Source of the DNA: Bacillota bacterium
GTDB lineage: Bacteria > Bacillota > Clostridia > Clostridiales > Clostridiaceae
Reading direction: 5' to 3'
Length of the DNA: 64,000 nucleotides
Assembly (NCBI GenBank): GCA_021781745.1
Contig: JAJXWH010000011.1
Location: 1-64,000 of the forward strand
Made by a program: the position numbers and the translations under genes. The stretch's first letter is position 1. Each line of letters starts with the position of its first letter. Of this stretch, positions 1 to 9,182 are shown piece after piece. The notes under the pieces are model-generated. The model had not been told where the DNA came from. It searched no databases and saw nothing but the letters and a program-made list of their open reading frames with translations.

Positions 1-145
1 TAGTTAAAGGAATTCTTTCACCTTTTTCATCATTTTTTATAATAATAAATTGTCCTGGCTTTGCAGATTTTGCCACTCTTGGAGCTTCTATATCCATTAA
101 AAATATATTATTTGTAAGCTCCCTTTTGTTAACTATCTTATACAT
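1..145 (-). CDS. Sulfide/dihydroorotate dehydrogenase-like FAD/NAD-binding subunit, N-terminal part (NfnA/SudB type)
   Basis: Only the first 48 codons are in the window; the gene runs off the left edge. The protein begins MYKIVNKRELTNNIFLMDI and continues to KPGQFIIIKNDEKGERIPLT. The PGQF(I/V) element and the following R-x-P-L-T block are typical of the FAD-binding beta-barrel of the small subunit of NADH-dependent ferredoxin:NADP oxidoreductase and of sulfide dehydrogenase. Such enzymes transfer electrons between NAD(P)H and ferredoxin in the cytosol. The ATG at 143-145 has an AGGAGG-type site (about 152-157). The leader holds structured element C (163-240). The family assignment rests on a short N-terminal piece and is inference; nearby family members such as PyrK-type subunits are possible. 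Confidence 0.7.
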   Translation of the reverse strand, partial: MYKIVNKRELTNNIFLMDIEAPRVAKSAKPGQFIIIKNDEKGERIPLT

Positions 146-162
146 TTATTTTCCTCCTAATT

Positions 163-240
163 TTTTACCAAGTAAAACTTAATTCAGATGAGGTTTAATC
201 CCCATCTGAATCTTATCTGAACTATATCTTTGATAGTTAT
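163..240 (-). repeat. Structured leader element, copy C (truncated)
   Basis: This stretch lies between the butanediol dehydrogenase stop and the RBS of the gene at 1-145 and is read on the minus strand. It holds three hairpins in the same order as copies A and B. They are AACTAT/ATAGTT (220-225 with 233-238), a strong stem TTCAGATGAGG/CCCCATCTGAA (183-193 with 200-210, TTTAAT loop), and AAGT-AAA-ACTT (170-180). The last stem ends 25 nt before the ATG, the same spacing as in the other copies. The upstream multibranch domain of copies A and B is missing. It could also act as a terminator of the dehydrogenase gene. Confidence 0.55.
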
Positions 241-241
241 C

Positions 242-1318
242 TTATAAAAGATTTTTATCCGGTGTTACTAATATCTTAACATGCTTCTTCTTTTCTGGAC
301 CTGTTAATGCACCAAAGCCTTCTTCTACTATGTCGTCTAGATGTATTTTCTTTGTTACATATCCGTCTGCTTTTATTCTTCCATCTTTCATTTGAGCCAT
401 AGTTGCTGGGAATTCATGTCTGTATGCTAATGTTCCAATGATTTTCTTCTCAGTAAATACTAACACGTTAGGATTAAACTTAACATTATCTTCCCATATG
501 CTAGTTACAACTAAAGTTCCTTCAAACTTTAAGCTATCTATACCTGTATCAAAACCTATTTGAGCTCCTGTAGTTTCAAATGCCACATCAACTCCTAATC
601 CGTTAGTAAGCTTCCTAACTTCCTCTGCTATATTTACTTCATTAGGATCTAATACTACATCCGCTCCTGCTCTTTTAGCATACTCTTGTCTTATAGATTT
701 TCTTTGTAATACTACTATTAATTTTGCACCAGCTGCTTTTAAGCACTCAATAGTTGCAAGTCCTATTGGACCAGATCCTAGTACTAACGCAGTATCACCT
801 GTTCTAAATTTACCAATTCTAATTGAATGCAATGCTACTGCCATTGGCTCAACTAAAGCAGCTTGTTCATAAGACATTTCATCTGGTATCTTATGTACGA
901 ATTCTTCTGGGAAAACTGTATATTCAGCAAGTCCTCCGCCACTTCCACAAAGTCCGTGAAATCCTAAAGATGAACACAAATTATATTTTCCTTCTAAACA
1001 TGCCGGACATTTTCCACATGCAACTATAGGTTCAACTATTACTCTATCTCCTGGCTTAAAATTAGTTACACTACTACCAATCTCCACTACTTCTCCTGAA
1101 AATTCATGGCCTAAAACTACAGGGGCAGTTGTCCCACTTAATGGATGAGGTTGTGCAACTGGTATAAATATTGGTCCTCCTAAGTATTCATGTAAATCTG
1201 ATCCACATATTCCACACCATTTTACTTTAATCTTTACACCATCACTTGTTACTACCCTTGGTTCTTCAATCTCTTCAACCCTAACATCTTTCTTTTCGTA
1301 CCATAACGCTGCTTTCAT
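242..1318 (-). CDS. bdhA: Zinc-dependent (R,R)-butanediol dehydrogenase / acetoin reductase
   Basis: A cytosolic medium-chain alcohol dehydrogenase of 358 aa, the usual length. It likely interconverts acetoin and 2,3-butanediol with NAD(P)H. The catalytic zinc site is visible as C38 in GICGSDLHEY and H71-E72 in LGHEFSGEV; E157 lies in LVEPMAVALH. The structural zinc cysteines are C101, C104, C107 and C115. A Rossmann loop reads LVLGSGPIGL. An upstream in-frame ATG at 1357 exists, but the ATG at 1318 has an AGGAGG site (about 1325-1331) and begins the conserved MKAALWY, so I chose it. A perfect sigma-54 promoter lies 50 nt upstream and the AcoR-like activator gene lies directly behind it, which fits acetoin-inducible control. 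Sorbitol or threonine dehydrogenase is a less likely alternative. Confidence 0.85.
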   Translation of the reverse strand: MKAALWYEKKDVRVEEIEEPRVVTSDGVKIKVKWCGICGSDLHEYLGGPIFIPVAQPHPLSGTTAPVVLGHEFSGEVVEIGSSVTNFKPGDRVIVEPIVACGKCPACLEGKYNLCSSLGFHGLCGSGGGLAEYTVFPEEFVHKIPDEMSYEQAALVEPMAVALHSIRIGKFRTGDTALVLGSGPIGLATIECLKAAGAKLIVVLQRKSIRQEYAKRAGADVVLDPNEVNIAEEVRKLTNGLGVDVAFETTGAQIGFDTGIDSLKFEGTLVVTSIWEDNVKFNPNVLVFTEKKIIGTLAYRHEFPATMAQMKDGRIKADGYVTKKIHLDDIVEEGFGALTGPEKKKHVKILVTPDKNLL

Positions 1319-1367
1319 ATAAAATCCTCCTAAAATATTGTTAATTTCTTCACACATCTTCTATTAC

Positions 1368-1382
1368 GCAATATACGTGCCA
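1368..1382 (-). promoter_or_regulatory. Sigma-54 (-24/-12) promoter of the butanediol dehydrogenase gene
   Basis: Read on the minus strand the sequence is TGGCAC-GTATA-TTGC. This is an exact match to the sigma-54 consensus TGGCAC-N5-TTGC, with correct spacing of the invariant GG and GC. It sits 50 nt upstream of the chosen ATG. The neighbouring gene encodes a sigma-54 activator, so the pairing is self-consistent. Transcription would start near 1356. Confidence 0.9.
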
Positions 1383-1500
1383 AAAAACACAAATATAACT
1401 ATCTAATTATATTTTTTTCTTTAATATATTTATATTGCTTGTTTTATCTGCTTTAGAATATAATTAGGAATTTTCACAAACTTTGAGAGAAATAAAAATT

Positions 1501-1567
1501 GTATCAAAATGATACGTTTTATCTTCTCATTTTGATACATACTTATTATAATTTCTCATTTTGATAC
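1501..1567. promoter_or_regulatory. Three upstream activator sites for the AcoR-like regulator
   Basis: A perfect inverted repeat, GTATCAAAATGATAC (1501-1515), is followed by two degenerate copies that share TCATTTTGATAC (1524-1538 and 1553-1567). They lie about 120-185 bp upstream of the -24 element, the usual distance for enhancer sites bound by sigma-54 activators. The third copy overlaps the last codons of the regulator gene. That the AcoR-like protein binds here is inference from position and symmetry. Confidence 0.7.
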
Positions 1568-3496
1568 ACTAATATTATATGTTTTTATCTTTCTATATAA
1601 AGTCGCTCTTCCTATGTTTAGTAATTTTGCTGCTAGCTGAAGATTACCATTACACTTTTTTATAGCCTCTCTTATGGCTTTCTCTTCTAATTTATCAAGT
1701 GGTACTATTTTTATTTCCTCTATTGAAGAGTCTACTTTATTTATATTTCTATCTATACTGTTATAATATAAACAATCTACATTCATAATTTGATCTTCAC
1801 TTAAATAATAATCTCTTTCAACAACATTTTTAAGTTCTCTTATATTACCATCCCAATCATATTTTTTTAATTCATCTATATATGATTGTTTAACACTTAT
1901 ACTTTTATTTCTATTTTTTATATTTAACTTTTGTATAAACTCATTTACAAGCAAATCTATATCTTCTTTTCTTTTTCTAAGTGGAATTGTTTTTATTTCC
2001 ATTACACTTAATCTATAATATAAATCTTCTCTAAAATTTTGCCTGCTTATTTCATTTTTTAATATTCTATTGGTAGCGCCAATAACTCTAACATCTAATT
2101 GCTTCTCATAAGTTCCACCGACTCTTACAATCTTTCCATTATCCAACACCCTAAGGAGTTTGCTTTGAATATCTAAAGGTAACTCTCCAATCTCATCTAG
2201 AAATATTGTTCCTCCATCTGCTAATTCAAATTTACCTGGATGACCTTCTTTTGAAGCGCCTGTAAAAGCACCCTTTTCATATCCAAACAATTCACTTTCA
2301 ACCAATTCGCTTGGAATCGATGCACAGTTTACTGCAACAAAAGGTCCCCTTGCTCGATTACTGTAATTATGTATTGATTGTGAAATTAATTCTTTACCAG
2401 TACCGCTTTCTCCTTGGATTAAAATATTGCAGTCACTTTTTGCAGCCTTTTTAGCAAAACTTATCATATTTTTCATTTCTAAATTATTTGTCATTATATC
2501 TTTAAATTCATATTGGGCTTTGTATCCTGCAAATTTATTTACTAGTTTGTGTACCAATTCGACCTCTGTAAAAGTTATTACCATACCACTATTTTTCCCA
2601 TTCTTATTTAATGGAACTATATTTATAACACATTTTATTATGTCATTATTTATAGAAAAATCCCATTCTAAATTATGCAAAAATTTGTTTTCCTCTTTAA
2701 TTAGTTTATGAAAATCAATGCCATTTAAAACCTGATTAATATCTATATTCATTGCTTCCTCTAAAGATATGTTTAAAATTTTTAACGCTCGTCCATTTAT
2801 TCTTTTTATCTTCATATGTTCATTCATAACTATCATACCTTCTGATATTGAATCAAAGGTTATATTAAGTAATTTATAAGAAATGGATAACTCCATTTGT
2901 TTTTGTATTGATTGAGCGGCAGCAGTTACTATTCCAAGTGTATGAGAGTGGGCATTATAATAATTTCCTGACATATTTATGCATCCAATTAGATTATCAT
3001 CTTCATCATAGATTGGTGCTGCGGAACATGTCCAAGAATGTTGATTTGCTCCATAATGCTCTGCTCCAATAGTTTGAACTGGCTTATTAAGATATAAAGC
3101 CGTTCCAATAGCATTAGTTCCAACTACTTTTTCCGACCACAATTCACCTTTCAGAAAATTTAGCTCCTCAACTCTTTCCATTATATCTTTATCACCTATT
3201 AAATCGATAATGTATCCATCTTTATCTACTAAAAATAAAGCAAATCCTGATCCACGGACCATACTATAGATGCTTTCTATAACTGGTCTAGCAACAGAAA
3301 TAAGTTCACTATTTTTATTAATAAGCTCGTCTATATTATGATGTTTAACATTTCCCTTTCCATTATAAGGATCTACGCCATACTTTCTACATCTTATCCA
3401 TGAATCTGCAATTTCTAGCCTAACTTTTGAATCAACTTGCCCTGTAGAGACAAATTCTCTCCATGCTTCCGTGATAAATTCAATATAATCTTTCAT
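1556..3496 (-). CDS. acoR: Sigma-54-dependent transcriptional activator, AcoR family
   Basis: A 646 aa enhancer-binding protein. The N-terminal third is a GAF-type sensor of the AcoR kind, followed by a PAS-like segment near 210-310. The AAA+ domain has the P-loop GESGTGKELI near 361, the sigma-54 contact loop GAFTGA near 408, and a Walker B in GGTIFLDEIGELPL. The C-terminus (about 605-640) is a Fis-type helix-turn-helix (LQLAAKLLNIGRATLYRKI). It probably senses acetoin or a related ligand and drives the butanediol dehydrogenase promoter at 1368-1382. It is transcribed in the same direction as its target and lies just upstream of it. Its own start has a GGAGAG site. The ligand is inferred from context. 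Confidence 0.88.
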   Translation of the reverse strand: MKDYIEFITEAWREFVSTGQVDSKVRLEIADSWIRCRKYGVDPYNGKGNVKHHNIDELINKNSELISVARPVIESIYSMVRGSGFALFLVDKDGYIIDLIGDKDIMERVEELNFLKGELWSEKVVGTNAIGTALYLNKPVQTIGAEHYGANQHSWTCSAAPIYDEDDNLIGCINMSGNYYNAHSHTLGIVTAAAQSIQKQMELSISYKLLNITFDSISEGMIVMNEHMKIKRINGRALKILNISLEEAMNIDINQVLNGIDFHKLIKEENKFLHNLEWDFSINNDIIKCVINIVPLNKNGKNSGMVITFTEVELVHKLVNKFAGYKAQYEFKDIMTNNLEMKNMISFAKKAAKSDCNILIQGESGTGKELISQSIHNYSNRARGPFVAVNCASIPSELVESELFGYEKGAFTGASKEGHPGKFELADGGTIFLDEIGELPLDIQSKLLRVLDNGKIVRVGGTYEKQLDVRVIGATNRILKNEISRQNFREDLYYRLSVMEIKTIPLRKRKEDIDLLVNEFIQKLNIKNRNKSISVKQSYIDELKKYDWDGNIRELKNVVERDYYLSEDQIMNVDCLYYNSIDRNINKVDSSIEEIKIVPLDKLEEKAIREAIKKCNGNLQLAAKLLNIGRATLYRKIKTYNISVSK

Positions 3497-3736
3497 GTAT
3501 CTCTCTCCATTAATTATAAATTATGATAATAACATCTATACTATAAGTAATAGTAAATATTTAATAATTTTATTGTACCCTCTTGTATGATTAAAATAAA
3601 TATTTTTTCATTTTTAATAATAGTAAGAATAACATGTTTAATCTATATTTATTATTTGTTTTTAAGATAAGTGGATAATTCGTACAATACTGTCTATACT
3701 AAATTTGTAAAAATACTTTACTAAGGAGGTATTTTA

Positions 3737-3901
3737 ATGCCAAAAGATAGTCAACCAGATAATAAAGAAGCAAGAATGGAAAAATGCAATTATCAAACTC
3801 CTATAACCGAAGAAGGTCATAACCATAATCCTAATAGAAAACATAAATCAGTAAAGGATCAGGGAGTTTCAAGTCAACATTTCAACAGATTTGGTAATTA
3901 G
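3737..3901 (+). CDS. Small hydrophilic protein, 54 aa, unknown function
   Basis: The ORF starts at an ATG seven bases after a perfect AAGGAGGT site, which makes translation very likely. The product begins MPKDSQPDNKEARMEKCNYQ and ends QGVSSQHFNRFGN. It is rich in Asn, His, Lys and Gln and has one Cys, no membrane segment and no signal peptide. A strong palindromic terminator follows 10 nt after the stop, so it is a single-gene unit. I do not recognise the family. Confidence 0.65.
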   Translation: MPKDSQPDNKEARMEKCNYQTPITEEGHNHNPNRKHKSVKDQGVSSQHFNRFGN

Positions 3902-3911
3902 ATTTCTTAAT

Positions 3912-3953
3912 TTAAAATATAACCAAGTGAATATTCACTTGGTTATATTTTAA
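3912..3953. terminator. Bidirectional intrinsic terminator
   Basis: A perfect palindrome of 42 bases with core AACCAAGTGAATATTCACTTGGTT (two 12-base halves) and AT-rich flanks that supply a U-tract on both strands. It lies between the convergent small genes at 3737-3901 and 3996-4193. Confidence 0.85.
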
Positions 3954-3995
3954 TTATTGTTTTTTTAATTTTATGTATATTACTCATTTTACTTA

Positions 3996-4193
3996 TTATT
4001 TTTTTGATGGCATAGATCTTTGATTTCCAGTATTTGATGATTCTGTTCCGTTGTTTTGGTTTGATTGCTGTGATGAGCCAATAGACTGCATCATTAATCC
4101 TCCATAGCGCATTGCTACACATAGGCTGCCAACTAGTAACGCGACCGCAATAATTGTTACTATGGCCACCATCTTTAATATCCCTTTCTCCAT
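3996..4193 (-). CDS. Small single-pass membrane protein, 65 aa, unknown function
   Basis: Residues 8-28 form one hydrophobic helix (VAIVTIIAVALLVGSLCVAM). A short Gly/Met-rich stretch and a polar Ser/Asn/Gln-rich tail ending MPSKK follow. A GGAGGT site lies 7-8 nt before the ATG. The tail probably faces outside if the N-terminus stays in the cytosol; this is inference. No homologue is recognised. It ends at the shared terminator at 3912-3953. Confidence 0.6.
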   Translation of the reverse strand: MEKGILKMVAIVTIIAVALLVGSLCVAMRYGGLMMQSIGSSQQSNQNNGTESSNTGNQRSMPSKK

Positions 4194-4241
4194 AAATAAA
4201 CCTCCATATTGATTATATAGTATTGGATTAAAATTAAACCA

Positions 4242-4352
4242 TTAACTTATTTGCTCGATATTCTTCGTATCTTTAGCTAAACTTATTTGTGAAAAAGAAT
4301 CTATAATAAGTGCTGCCAATATAAAACAAAATTCTGACTCTGTCATTTTCAT
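4242..4352 (-). other. Possible 36-aa ORF, weak support
   Basis: An open frame encodes a peptide starting MKMTESEFCFILAALIIDSF. Codon choice resembles real genes here, but the RBS is poor (TAAGAAG) and no family is recognised. It may be the 5' remnant of a lost gene. Confidence 0.2.
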
Positions 4353-4416
4353 AAAAACTTCTTACTAGGGCATTCTATAAAGTAAGCGAAAAATAAAAGA
4401 TGAAAGGACGATTATC

Positions 4417-4878
4417 ATGAATCCAATTCCAATAGGCACAGATGCGCCAGACTTTACTTCAAAAGACAATAAAAAACAGGAGATAAGCTTATCTGCTTAT
4501 AAAGGTAAAAAAGTGCTTCTATCCTGGCATCCACTAGCATGGACTCCAGTCTGCACCGATCAAATGCGGGCGTTAGAAACTAATTTTCAAAACTTTCAAA
4601 ATCTAAACATCGTTCCTCTTGGATTTAGTGTAGATCCACAGCCTTGTAAGGAAGCATGGGCAACAACACTTCAGATTAAGAATGTCAGTCTTCCATCTAA
4701 TTTTTGGCCTCACGGCAAAATAGCCCATGACTATGGAATATTTAATGAAACTAAAGGAATATCTGAGCGGGCGAATATTATTATCGATGAAAATGGTACG
4801 GTTCAATGGGTAAAAGTTTATCCATCAGAGCAGCTGCCAGATATTAATGAAGTTTTACAAGTTTTAGCAAGCAAATAA
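4417..4878 (+). CDS. Peroxiredoxin (AhpC/TSA family)
   Basis: A cytosolic thiol peroxidase of 153 aa, the normal length for the BCP/AhpE-like group. It reduces hydroperoxides with an active-site cysteine. The peroxidatic site is PLAWTPVC with C46, matching the family pattern P-x-x-x-T-x-x-C (T43). The substitution of Ala-Trp inside this loop is slightly unusual. Other cysteines occur at PQPCKEAW. The RBS is AAAGGA, 9 nt before the ATG. It appears monocistronic, with a hairpin terminator at 4938-4971. The electron donor cannot be told from sequence. Confidence 0.85.
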   Translation: MNPIPIGTDAPDFTSKDNKKQEISLSAYKGKKVLLSWHPLAWTPVCTDQMRALETNFQNFQNLNIVPLGFSVDPQPCKEAWATTLQIKNVSLPSNFWPHGKIAHDYGIFNETKGISERANIIIDENGTVQWVKVYPSEQLPDINEVLQVLASK

Positions 4879-4937
4879 CATAGAACGAAATAATCCACCA
4901 TATAATCAGTAGAAATATAGCCTGCTTTTTATAATAG

Positions 4938-4971
4938 AAATCATATTGATCTTCATTGGTCAATATGATTT
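4938..4971 (+). terminator. Intrinsic terminator after the peroxiredoxin gene
   Basis: AAATCATATTGA pairs with TCAATATGATTT across a 10-base loop, followed by a short T-rich run. The rest of 4879-5137 holds no gene that I can support. Confidence 0.65.
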
Positions 4972-5137
4972 TCATAGATTAGCAGTAAAGAAAAATTCAA
5001 TTTCCCCCAATATAATTAATTCATTTAAACAACGCCAATGTAAATTAATTGATAACTTCCCATTATAGGGGTATAATGAATTATAAAGTAAAAAATTGAA
5101 CTTAATTAGATTGAGCATGATTATCTAAATTCAGGAA

Positions 5138-5156
5138 TCCAAATCGTAGATTTGGA
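5138..5156 (+). other. Hairpin in the 5' leader of the gene at 5189
   Basis: TCCAAATC-GTA-GATTTGGA is a perfect eight-base-pair stem 32 nt before the ATG. There is no T-run, so it is not a terminator. It may stabilise the mRNA. Confidence 0.4.
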
Positions 5157-5188
5157 CTCTCACTTATCACTTAGGGGGGAAAATATTA

Positions 5189-6439
5189 ATGATAAACAAA
5201 AAAATCAGTAAATTATTAGGACCAATTCTCGGAGTTATGGGATTTATGTTATCAATAGGTATATTAGAAGTTCCAGTTTTAGGAGCTGATAATGTTCAAG
5301 CAGCTTCCGCATATACCAACATTACAACCTCTGCTGCAGTTACTTATACAGATTATTCAGTTAATATAAATAAGAGCGTTACACAAAATGGATTGAAAGT
5401 AACATTAGAAAAAGCAGTAGCAACAAAACATAAATTAAGGGCAGAAATTAAGGTAGAAAGCACACAACCTTTTGATCAAACTAAAAACAATAATTCAATA
5501 TTTCAATTACTTTATGGAGAAGATGATCTTGGCGGACAAGGTATGTCAAGCAGTTATATAGACGATAAAACTCTATTAATAACTATTGAACAAGATAATA
5601 ATGACAAAGAATTCCCTGAAAAAGGTAATTTAAGATTAGATGTAGTATTTCCATATTATAAAGTTAATATAGGAATGGATGCAAGCGTAGATTTTTCAGA
5701 ATCCTTTAATAATGAACTCAGTGAAGATATATCTACAAATTTACCAGAATCTAATTATATATTGAATAAATTAGATTCTGATGTGCTAGGGACAACAATT
5801 ACTTATAGTGGACCTAGAGAAGACCATACTGATAGATCTATAGACTCTTCAATAATATTAAAAGCTGGAAATAAAATGTATAAACTAAGAGCTTCCGGAA
5901 GTTCTTCTGATGATAAAGGAGTAAAAGGAACTTATGAGTCAAAGGCCGCAACTTATGATGTGCTTAAAGATCAAAAAGATATAAGTGTTATACCATTAAT
6001 TTGTAATATAACTTGGGATGAATTTAGAAAAACACATGAAGATAATTATACAAAGGATGATGCTAATAGAGAAACACTTAATAATGTAAGTTATATAAAA
6101 TCTTTTGACTTTTCTGATGGAAGTAAGGGAGAAATTTATAATATTGAAAGAAATGATAATAGTATAAAAGTATATTGCAGAGGAAATTCAGAAAAAGCAA
6201 GTTTGTTAATGGCAAGTAACATGGATATGTATTATAAATTTGTAGAAGGTCAAACTAATTATGTTAATTATGAGAGCGATAAATATATGAGTTTCTTTAA
6301 AGATCCAAACGATGCTCTTGGATATATTGTTGAATTTGATAATTTAGATAAAACTAAAGCATTAGAATTAAATTTTAATCCTGCTATAAAACAAATAGAT
6401 AGATATAATCTAAATAAAGAGATTCAAATATCTAAGTAA
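5189..6439 (+). CDS. Secreted protein with DUF4179/DUF5643-like beta domains
   Basis: A 416 aa exported protein. Residues 1-40 are a signal peptide (KK, hydrophobic core LGPILGVMGFMLSIGILEVP, then AAS). The mature part has the block VTQNGLKVTLEKAVATKHKL, which resembles the second half of the extracellular domain of clostridial DUF4179 anti-sigma proteins. No sigma factor gene is next to it and no transmembrane anchor remains, so it may be a free secreted relative. The start follows an AGGGGGGA site. Terminator at 6473-6521. Function unknown; the family link is moderate. Confidence 0.6.
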   Translation: MINKKISKLLGPILGVMGFMLSIGILEVPVLGADNVQAASAYTNITTSAAVTYTDYSVNINKSVTQNGLKVTLEKAVATKHKLRAEIKVESTQPFDQTKNNNSIFQLLYGEDDLGGQGMSSSYIDDKTLLITIEQDNNDKEFPEKGNLRLDVVFPYYKVNIGMDASVDFSESFNNELSEDISTNLPESNYILNKLDSDVLGTTITYSGPREDHTDRSIDSSIILKAGNKMYKLRASGSSSDDKGVKGTYESKAATYDVLKDQKDISVIPLICNITWDEFRKTHEDNYTKDDANRETLNNVSYIKSFDFSDGSKGEIYNIERNDNSIKVYCRGNSEKASLLMASNMDMYYKFVEGQTNYVNYESDKYMSFFKDPNDALGYIVEFDNLDKTKALELNFNPAIKQIDRYNLNKEIQISK

Positions 6440-6472
6440 ATTATATTTCCAAGAAAATTGAGTACATTCTCA

Positions 6473-6521
6473 AAAAGTCACATAATTTATAACACTTATA
6501 GTTACAGGTTATGTGACTTTT
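6473..6521 (+). terminator. Intrinsic terminator
   Basis: AAAAGTCACATAA (6473-6485) pairs with TTATGTGACTTTT (6509-6521). It ends the secreted-protein gene. Confidence 0.8.
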
Positions 6522-6920
6522 CACATTTAATCATATACAGAACCATTCTCCAATATAATTTTAATTCGATTATGATTTTGAATGCAAAAGGAACGACGTT
6601 GCTATGTATGCAAACATAATATTAAAAAAATTTAATAAATCAGCTTCCCGATAGCCTAAATAATAGAAAGTGCTCATAAATCAACAAAATCTAAAATATT
6701 ATTATAAAATAAATATAATAGAGGTAGAAATTTAAAGATTGAAGGACATTTAGAAAGAGAATAAAGGTTAGTTAATTTAGATTAAGTACTGCAATAAATC
6801 TAATGATGAAATTTGACTAATTCGGACATTTACAATCAACCGTTAATGTAATATATTACTATCTATACCAATTAACAAAATAAATTTTAAAAAAAGACAA
6901 TGAATTATGGAGGAAATTTT
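6522..6920. other. Intergenic region, nothing clear
   Basis: About 400 bases of AT-rich DNA before the flotillin gene. I see no ORF with an RBS, no strong hairpin and no convincing promoter. Confidence 0.5.
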
Positions 6921-9182
6921 ATGAATTCAGGAACAATATCAATTTTAATTTACGCTGGTATTGGAATCGTAGCGCTGTTTATACTACTTTATGGCATAGG
7001 ATTCACAAGTATCGGAACAGACGAGGTAGGTATAGTCGAAAAATGGTGGAGCTTGAAAGGCTCTGTACCAGCTGATGGTCTAATTGCATTAAAAGGTGAA
7101 GCTGGTTATCAGCCATACGTACTTAGATCAGGTGTTCATTTTAAAACACCTTTTAAGTATAAAGTAAAAAAGGTGAGACTTGTTACTATCCCCCAAGGAC
7201 AAGTAGGTTATGTATTTGCAAGATCTGGAGAAAGTCTTGCTGATGGACAAACCTTAGGAAGAGTTGTAAGTGAAAGTAAGTCCTTTCAGGATGTAACTGC
7301 TTTTTTAAATAATGGCGGACAAAAAGGTCCTCAAAGACAGCTTCTCCGTGAAGGTACTTATGCATTTAATTTAGCTCAATTTATCATAATCACAAAGGAT
7401 AAAGTACATTCAATATTTACTTCAAAAGCCGAATCAGAACAAATAGAGACTATGAGAAGTGATTTGCTTAGAGTTAGTGGTTTCCTTCCTGTAGTTATCT
7501 CAAGTTCAAAAAATCTTGAACAAGATGAATTTGGAAACACTATTAAAACTAAAGACACAATTGGTATAGTAACAGTTAATGAAGGACCTACTCCAGATAA
7601 CGGAGCTATAATTGCTCCAATAGTTGGTGAAGGCATTACAAATGAATATTACCACAACAACTTCCAAGAACCAGAAAGATTCCTAGCTGCCGGCGGTAGA
7701 AAAGGTAAGCAGATGCAAGTATTAACTGATGGTGTTTACTTTATTAACAGGTTATTTGCTAATGTAGACATAGTTCCAAAAAGCATTATAGATATCGGTT
7801 ATGTTGGTGTTGTTGTAAGTTATTTTGGTGATAAAGGTGAAGATGTATCTGGATCAGATTACTCTCATGGAGAGCTTGTTGAACAAGGTAAAAAAGGCAT
7901 TTGGAGAGAATGCATGATGCCAGGTAAGTATCCATTCAACACTTATGCAGGTAAAATCATTCCTGTTCCTACTACTAATGTTATATTAAAATGGATTAGC
8001 GGTCAGGTTGGGGATCATAAACTAGATGATAACTTAAAAGAAATTAGTCTTATTACCAAGGATGCTTTTGAGCCTAATCTCCCACTTACTGTAGTATTCA
8101 ATATTGATTATAGAAAAGCTTCTTCAGTGATCCAAAGATTTGGTGACATTAAACTGCTTATTGAACAATCCCTTGATCCTATGATAGCAGGTTATTTCAA
8201 AAATATTGGACAAACTAAAACCTTAATTGAATTGATTCAAGATAGAAGTTCTATTCAAGACCAGGCTTCAAGAGAAATGAAAGATAAATTTAAATTATAT
8301 GACTTAGAATTACAAGAAGTATTAATTGGTACACCTGCTGCATCTTCAACAGATAAGAGAATTGAACTTATCTTAGCGCAACTCCGAGACAGACAGGTTG
8401 CTTTAGAAGAAATTAAAACTAACGAAGCAAAACAAAAATCGGCAGAAAAACAAAGAGAACTTAATGAAGCAGTTGCTAAAAGTGCAGCTCAGGCAGCACT
8501 TACTCAATCAAGTATCGATATAGAAGTTGCCGATAACAAAGGTAAATCTGAGTTAAAGCTTGCTGAACAATTAGCATTAAAAACTCAAAAGCTTGCTGAA
8601 GCTGATAAGTATAAGCGAACCCAAGAAGCTGATGCTTTAAGATATACAAAAGAAGCTGAAGCTGCTGCCAATGCAAAGGCTACTGAACTTAATGCTGCTG
8701 CTAATGCTAAGCAAGTAGAGTTACAAGCTGGTGCTGAAGCCTTCAAGCTTGAAAAAGTCGGTGCAGCTCAAGCCTTAAACATTAAAGCTGTTGCAGAAGC
8801 TACTGCAGAACAAGAAACAAAAGTTGGTCTTGCAAAAGGTACAGCTGCTAAAGCATTAGTTGAAGCTTACGGCGGACCAGAATTACAAGTACAACAAAGC
8901 GTATTAACTGCTTTTGCAGAAGCTTTAAAGATAAGTAAATCTCCTCTTGTTCCTCAAACAGTAATTATGAGTGGTGCTGATGGAAAAACTCCTAATGCTA
9001 TGGAAGGAATTTTGAGCATGATTTTAGCTAACATGGCTGCTACTAATGGATCACTAGTAAATAATACTAATATTTCCCCTGTTCAAACCTCATTAAATAA
9101 TGAAACAAACATTACCTCTTCTAAAAAGCCAGAGGTAACTAAAAATGACGATAATATTTCTCCTAAGAAACCGGAAATCTAA
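6921..9182 (+). CDS. Flotillin-like SPFH domain membrane protein
   Basis: A 753 aa protein. An N-terminal membrane helix (ISILIYAGIGIVALFILLYG) is followed by a long SPFH/band-7 region to about residue 490. An Ala/Glu/Lys-rich coiled coil (about 490-650) contains repeated EA and AA(N/E)AK patterns typical of flotillins. The tail is polar and Pro/Lys-rich. Such proteins scaffold membrane microdomains. It is longer than YqfA/FloT types (about 500 aa) because the SPFH part is enlarged. An ATG at 6900 is in frame, but GGAGG lies just before the ATG at 6921, so I use the latter. No NfeD-like partner is next to it. Confidence 0.82.
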   Translation: MNSGTISILIYAGIGIVALFILLYGIGFTSIGTDEVGIVEKWWSLKGSVPADGLIALKGEAGYQPYVLRSGVHFKTPFKYKVKKVRLVTIPQGQVGYVFARSGESLADGQTLGRVVSESKSFQDVTAFLNNGGQKGPQRQLLREGTYAFNLAQFIIITKDKVHSIFTSKAESEQIETMRSDLLRVSGFLPVVISSSKNLEQDEFGNTIKTKDTIGIVTVNEGPTPDNGAIIAPIVGEGITNEYYHNNFQEPERFLAAGGRKGKQMQVLTDGVYFINRLFANVDIVPKSIIDIGYVGVVVSYFGDKGEDVSGSDYSHGELVEQGKKGIWRECMMPGKYPFNTYAGKIIPVPTTNVILKWISGQVGDHKLDDNLKEISLITKDAFEPNLPLTVVFNIDYRKASSVIQRFGDIKLLIEQSLDPMIAGYFKNIGQTKTLIELIQDRSSIQDQASREMKDKFKLYDLELQEVLIGTPAASSTDKRIELILAQLRDRQVALEEIKTNEAKQKSAEKQRELNEAVAKSAAQAALTQSSIDIEVADNKGKSELKLAEQLALKTQKLAEADKYKRTQEADALRYTKEAEAAANAKATELNAAANAKQVELQAGAEAFKLEKVGAAQALNIKAVAEATAEQETKVGLAKGTAAKALVEAYGGPELQVQQSVLTAFAEALKISKSPLVPQTVIMSGADGKTPNAMEGILSMILANMAATNGSLVNNTNISPVQTSLNNETNITSSKKPEVTKNDDNISPKKPEI

